A model generated the notes under the pieces. It searched no databases. It had not been told where the DNA came from and saw only the letters and a list, made by a program, of their open reading frames with translations. Shown here piece after piece: positions 60,728-64,000 of a stretch of 64,000 nt of DNA. The DNA lies in NCBI RefSeq assembly GCF_964656455.1, contig NC_135715.1, forward strand, positions 163,710,437 through 163,774,436, given 5' to 3'. Both the position numbers and the translations under genes were made by a program. This DNA comes from Halichoerus grypus. Taxonomy: Eukaryota; Chordata; Mammalia; Carnivora; Phocidae. Positions within the stretch are counted from its first letter, which is position 1. Every line of letters starts with the position of its first letter.

Positions 60728-60841
60728 GCACTCCATTGCTGGTGAGGAGAAGCAGTGACCCAGCGCCAGGCCCACCTGCTGATGCCCAGCCAAGTGCTTC
60801 ACACCCCAGTGGCCAGAGTCTGAAACCTGTTATTCTAGTAG
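60728..60841 (+). CDS. PARD3B: PARD3B internal coding exon (about residues 132-169)
   Basis: Internal exon of PAR-3 homolog beta, a PDZ scaffold of the cell-polarity and tight-junction machinery. An AG acceptor at 60726-60727 is followed by GC, which completes a split glycine codon. The next 37 codons (60730-60840) are open and start TPLLVRRSSDPAPGPP; PSASHP and QSLKP follow. This agrees almost residue for residue with mammalian PARD3B recalled from memory, in the linker between the N-terminal oligomerisation domain and PDZ1. The paralog PARD3 has a matching VRRSSDP stretch, where a serine is reported as a 14-3-3 binding site; that role in PARD3B is inference. The start is fixed by the acceptor. 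The end is less certain: the GT at 60842 keeps phase 1 in and phase 1 out (114 nt), while the GT at 60838 would give 110 nt and a frameshift. No flanking exon is recognised in the window. Confidence 0.9.
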
Positions 60842-60999
60842 GTATCCTGCAGTTTGCCTTTCTAATGAAAGATCAAAGTGCCTTACCCATAGACTAACCG
60901 GGACTTCACAGTCTTAAGTAAGTTGATCATTAGAGAGTGTTTGATAGGACATGTAGTATTAGTAATAGCAACTATGAGCTATCACTAGAACTTATATTC

Positions 61000-61242
61000 T
61001 AACAATTTACATAGCACTGATTATGTGCCAAGGACTCTTTTAAGTGCTTTACAATAAGTCGTTTAAACTTCCACATCAAGGTGGGACCAAATTTTTGCCT
61101 CCATTTTACTGATAATGCCATTGAGGCAGGGGGAGGCTTAGTAGTTTATCTAAGGTCACAACTAGTAAGTGACACAGTCGAGAATTTAACCCAGGTGGTT
61201 TGGCTCCAAAGTCCGTGCTCTTAACCAGCACACCACACTGTT
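61000..61242 (+). repeat. Nearly full-length MIR SINE
   Basis: TTACATAGCACTGATTATGT, AAGTGCTTTACAATAAGTC, CATTTTACTGATAATGCCAT, CTAAGGTCACAACTAGTAAG, GAATTTAACCCAGGTGG and GTGCTCTTAACCAGCACACC cover nearly the whole MIR. Confidence 0.92.
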
Positions 61243-61949
61243 GAATTTCCTCCATCCTCCTGTTTTAGTGATGCCCAAGGATATCATTTTATATATCTTC
61301 ATTGTGTTAATGCAGGGCTTTGTGAAGTCCTGCCATGGTGAATGGTCATAGAGTTTCAAGATACCAATACCATGTAAATGTGGTGCCGGTACTGGGTTTC
61401 TAGAACTCAACATCCAAACGAAAGAAAAATAAAGTTATATACCAGAAGTGCTTATAACAAGACGCACTTATAGCTGATGGGTTAAATGGAAAATGAATCC
61501 TGAAGAGATGATGTCCTCCTTTCATATGGTACTGTCGGATCTTTCTGATAAATCCTGAGTCACTTGGAAGAGTTGTGACTGTGGTCCATCCTTGGAAATA
61601 GCCTGAGAGTTAGATTTTGGTTAATGGGTATATATTTTTGCAATAGGTGATCTTCAATAATGTAGCCATATTTAAAAGTTTCCTAAAAGCAAGGCTCTTC
61701 CCCATTTTAAGTCTCACTGTCTATAGTGCCTTAAGAAAAAAAGCAATATTTTAGAGTTATATAAGGATGCTGAATGAACTAACCGGATTCTCACCAGTTT
61801 GGTATAAAAGGTTCTTCTCAAGAACCAGTGCCAGTGTATATGAGTTAGGAGTCACTATACCAAACCATTGAGTATTTACTAATAAGTTTGTGGCAGTATT
61901 TTAGCATATTTCTTTCTATAAACAAGGAAGCAAGTGTCCTCATAGTATT

Positions 61950-62157
61950 CTTTTTTATTTTTTTTTTTAAAGATTTTAGTTATTTATTTGACAGAGAGAG
62001 ACACAGCGAGAGAGGGAACACAAGCAGGGGGAGCGGGAGAGGGAGAAGCAGGCCTCCCGCTGAGCAGGGAGCCCGATGCAGGGCTCGATCCCAGAACCCT
62101 GGGATCATGACCTGAGCCAAAGGCAGACACCTAACGACTGAGCCACCCAGGCGCCCC
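61950..62157 (-). mobile_element. CAN-SINE (SINEC), youngest-looking, antisense, 1.1 kb after the exon
   Basis: Complete antisense copy with T-tail and head ending CCACCCAGGCGCCCC. The 18-bp duplication AAGTGTCCTCATAGTATT is exact at 61932-61949 and 62158-62175. The intact duplication and near-consensus body suggest a recent insertion in the host intron. Confidence 0.98.
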
Positions 62158-62175
62158 AAGTGTCCTCATAGTATT

Positions 62176-63242
62176 TTAGATGTAATGTCTCCCCACCATC
62201 CTTTTAAGGAAACATATTTAATGGAACATTACTTTAATAAAAATCAGGTGTATGGGTTCTACTTTAATGGTGAGTTTAAACAGAAACAGTATTTAACACC
62301 CTGATTGAGACTGTGTGAACCCCAAGTATATTGGATTGAAGGAAGAGAAGCTATATAAATGAGAAAAGTTACAGTTTACTGCTTATTTTTACAATGTCAG
62401 TATACCCCAAGTCAGAGTGTATCTGATTGTGTTGTCATCATTTACATGCAGAGAATCACCAGTATTTAGTTCAATGTTTTTATCACTTAGATTCTGTGTT
62501 TAGACTAACTGAAAATACTCAATACGGCTTTCCCTACAGGAAATGAGGACTAGTATATTTCTGATAGATTACATATTCTTACCAAACTAGGATACCATTG
62601 AATTCTAAGTTGAGGTATTTGGTGAGGGAGTATATTATTGCTAGCAAAGATGCAAATCCTGATTCAAGAAGAAAGGCTGGCTCCCCAAATCCTAACCGTA
62701 TGCAAGTTACCAAGCAGTGGCTGAGTCTGTCTGTATGAACAGTAAAAAGGAAAACACATTTCTTCCTTTCCTCAGTGTTCTCTGTGGCTGATGAAATGCA
62801 GACCCCGAAGAATGGACTCTGGTCTTTGACTTGCCACAGAACACTGGCACGTCCTAGCCTTCTCCTTTTTCAGTTGTAAAATAATGTCCAAGCAAACTTT
62901 AAGCCTTAACAGTCCAAGGTGCAAACATTGTGCTTATTATTTATCTTTCTATTTCTAGTGCCAAGTACATGGAGGGTGCTCACTGTATATGTGTTAGACT
63001 TAGGAATGCAGGCACATATTAGTCTGGGAAAAGTTCTAGAATTTCTCAGCAGTTTACCCACCTTTTCTAATTTGGCCATTCTCTCTGTTCCCCAAAACAA
63101 CTACCAGGTAAAGTTGTATCTGCTCCAAAGTCTGGTTCACCTCAGGCAGGAAACAGATAGTTTAACTGCTGTGCTATGAAAAGCAGGCAAAGTTAGAAAA
63201 GAAGGACATTTAGTTGAGTCTGTTTTTACCCAAAAGAAAAAT

Positions 63243-63244
<2 letters not shown>
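62176..63244. other. Intron without recognised content
   Basis: A possible L2 terminus near 62940-63000 (AGTGCCAAGTACATGGAGGG) is the only hint. Confidence 0.45.

Positions 63245-63279
<35 letters not shown>
63245..63279. repeat. (GT)n microsatellite
   Basis: About 17 uninterrupted GT units. Confidence 0.98.
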
Positions 63280-63280
<1 letters not shown>

Positions 63281-63329
63281 TATGATTCTGTTCATTTATT
63301 CCTGCGTATCCTAACTCATGGACTATGTA

Positions 63330-63632
63330 GACTGCATTGTCCCATATTATAGCCATGGCCACGCGTGGTTATTGAGCACTAGAAATGTAATTCGAGTGTA
63401 ACATACATAATGGATTTTAAAGATTGAGATATAAAAAAGAGAGTAATATGAAAGACCTCATTAATAACTTTTATGTTGACTACACATCGAGATAAGACTA
63501 TGGTATATTAGGTTAAGTAAATTATCAAAATTATTTTCACCTGTTTCTTTTTAAAGCATGGCTGCTAAAAACTTTAAAATTAGATCTATGGCTCACATTC
63601 TGTTTCCATTGGACAGAACAGCTCTAGACAGA
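63330..63632. mobile_element. MER5A-like hAT-Charlie DNA transposon
   Basis: The left part has TGTCCCATATTATAGCCATG, CACGCGTGGTTATTGAGCAC and AGAAATGTAATTCGAGTG. The middle has CTCATTAATAACTTTTATGT and TTTTCACCTGTTTCTTTTTA. The right has CACATTCTGTTTCCATTGGA followed by CAGAACAGCTC. This order matches a MER5A-like element from memory. Confidence 0.8.
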
Positions 63633-64000
63633 AGTAAAATTGGATATAGCATTAATGAAATGGTTTGAGACCCTTGGGAGAAGTTCTTTGAGTTGCATAT
63701 CATCTCTGGGGTAACAGTATGATTAGGTTTGCCTGGGGCAGTCCTCATTCATGCCTGTTGTTCTGGCATAATTATTAATAGTGTCCCCACTAACTCTCAG
63801 AGGTGTCCATGCACGAATGATAAATTATGTGGCACCCTACATATAGCCCCATAGTCACTTTCATTGTTTGCTCAGTGATAAGAGGAACGGCCTTTCAAGG
63901 AAACCATGGGAACACAACCACAACTCTCACACCGGAGCACACTGCAGAGAGGGGTTTGTGTGGCCAGCCCCTGAGCCCAGGGAGTACAGAACTGGAGACT

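Larger units (their letters stand above)
60842..64000 (+). other. PARD3B: PARD3B intron downstream of the exon (partial)
   Basis: Starts at the putative donor GTATCC and continues past the window edge. It contains a MIR, a very young antisense SINE, a (GT)n tract and a MER5A-like hAT element. No further PARD3B exon, such as the start of PDZ1, is seen. Confidence 0.7.

Noticed and set aside
60658..60897. Reading the exon region as a standalone 79-codon gene
   Set aside because: The ATG and stop lie in intron. Only the part between the splice sites matches PARD3B.
15221..62157. tRNA-like heads in 14 places
   Set aside because: They are the tRNA-Lys-derived heads of CAN-SINEs, with flanking duplications and A-rich tails. 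They are not tRNA genes.
62766..62860. Possible second exon after TTTCCTCAG
   Set aside because: No PARD3B-like translation and no good donor in phase.
1..64000. CRISPR array, operon, phage or plasmid system
   Set aside because: No regularly spaced direct repeats, no dense coding. All repeats are microsatellites or vertebrate transposons.

Overview
The window looks like nuclear DNA from a caniform carnivore. The main evidence is 14 copies of the tRNA-Lys-derived CAN-SINE (SINEC), a family restricted to Carnivora. Their 3' halves match the arctoid type (bear, pinniped and mustelid lineage) as I remember it; I see no copy of the dog-type or cat-type young SINE. The species cannot be fixed from the sequence alone. 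There is no bacterial, viral or plasmid gene organisation, and open frames are short and random.

The only protein-coding segment I can support is one internal exon on the + strand at about 60728-60841. Its translation contains LVRRSSDP and PSASHP and matches PARD3B (PAR-3 partitioning-defective 3 homolog beta) as I remember it, around residues 132-169, between the N-terminal oligomerisation domain and PDZ1. The rest is therefore read as PARD3B intron: about 60.7 kb upstream and 3.2 kb downstream of the exon. The donor end of this exon is odd: the in-phase GT lies a few bases away from where the remembered human exon would end.

Layout: 1-5.8 kb is mostly unique intron with microsatellites, a MIR split by two dinucleotide expansions, and an unclassified old repeat. 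5.9-8.2 kb holds decayed L1 pieces and an antisense L2. 8.2-14.3 kb is mostly unique. 14.3-17.9 kb is an antisense L2 followed by a long antisense ancient L1 that contains a young SINE and an inverted piece of itself. 18-21 kb is mostly unique, with a SINE and a MaLR-like LTR. 21.1-23.2 kb is one L2 broken by a class I-like solo LTR (itself holding a SINE), an MLT1-like LTR and a second SINE. 23.2-29.9 kb has L1 pieces, two SINEs and a repeat-poor block near 24.2-24.8 kb. 30-41 kb has a hAT-type element, L2, MIR and L1 fragments. 41-47 kb is repeat-poor with a long polypyrimidine tract. 47.9-62.2 kb has seven SINEs, the exon and MIRs. The end holds a (GT)n and a MER5A-like hAT element.

The genes do not act together here: this is intronic landscape around one scaffold-protein exon. 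I found no convincing undescribed system. The most useful observations are the exon and its unusual donor, the nested transposon stack at 21-23 kb, and the inverted L1 arms at 16.9-17.4 kb.
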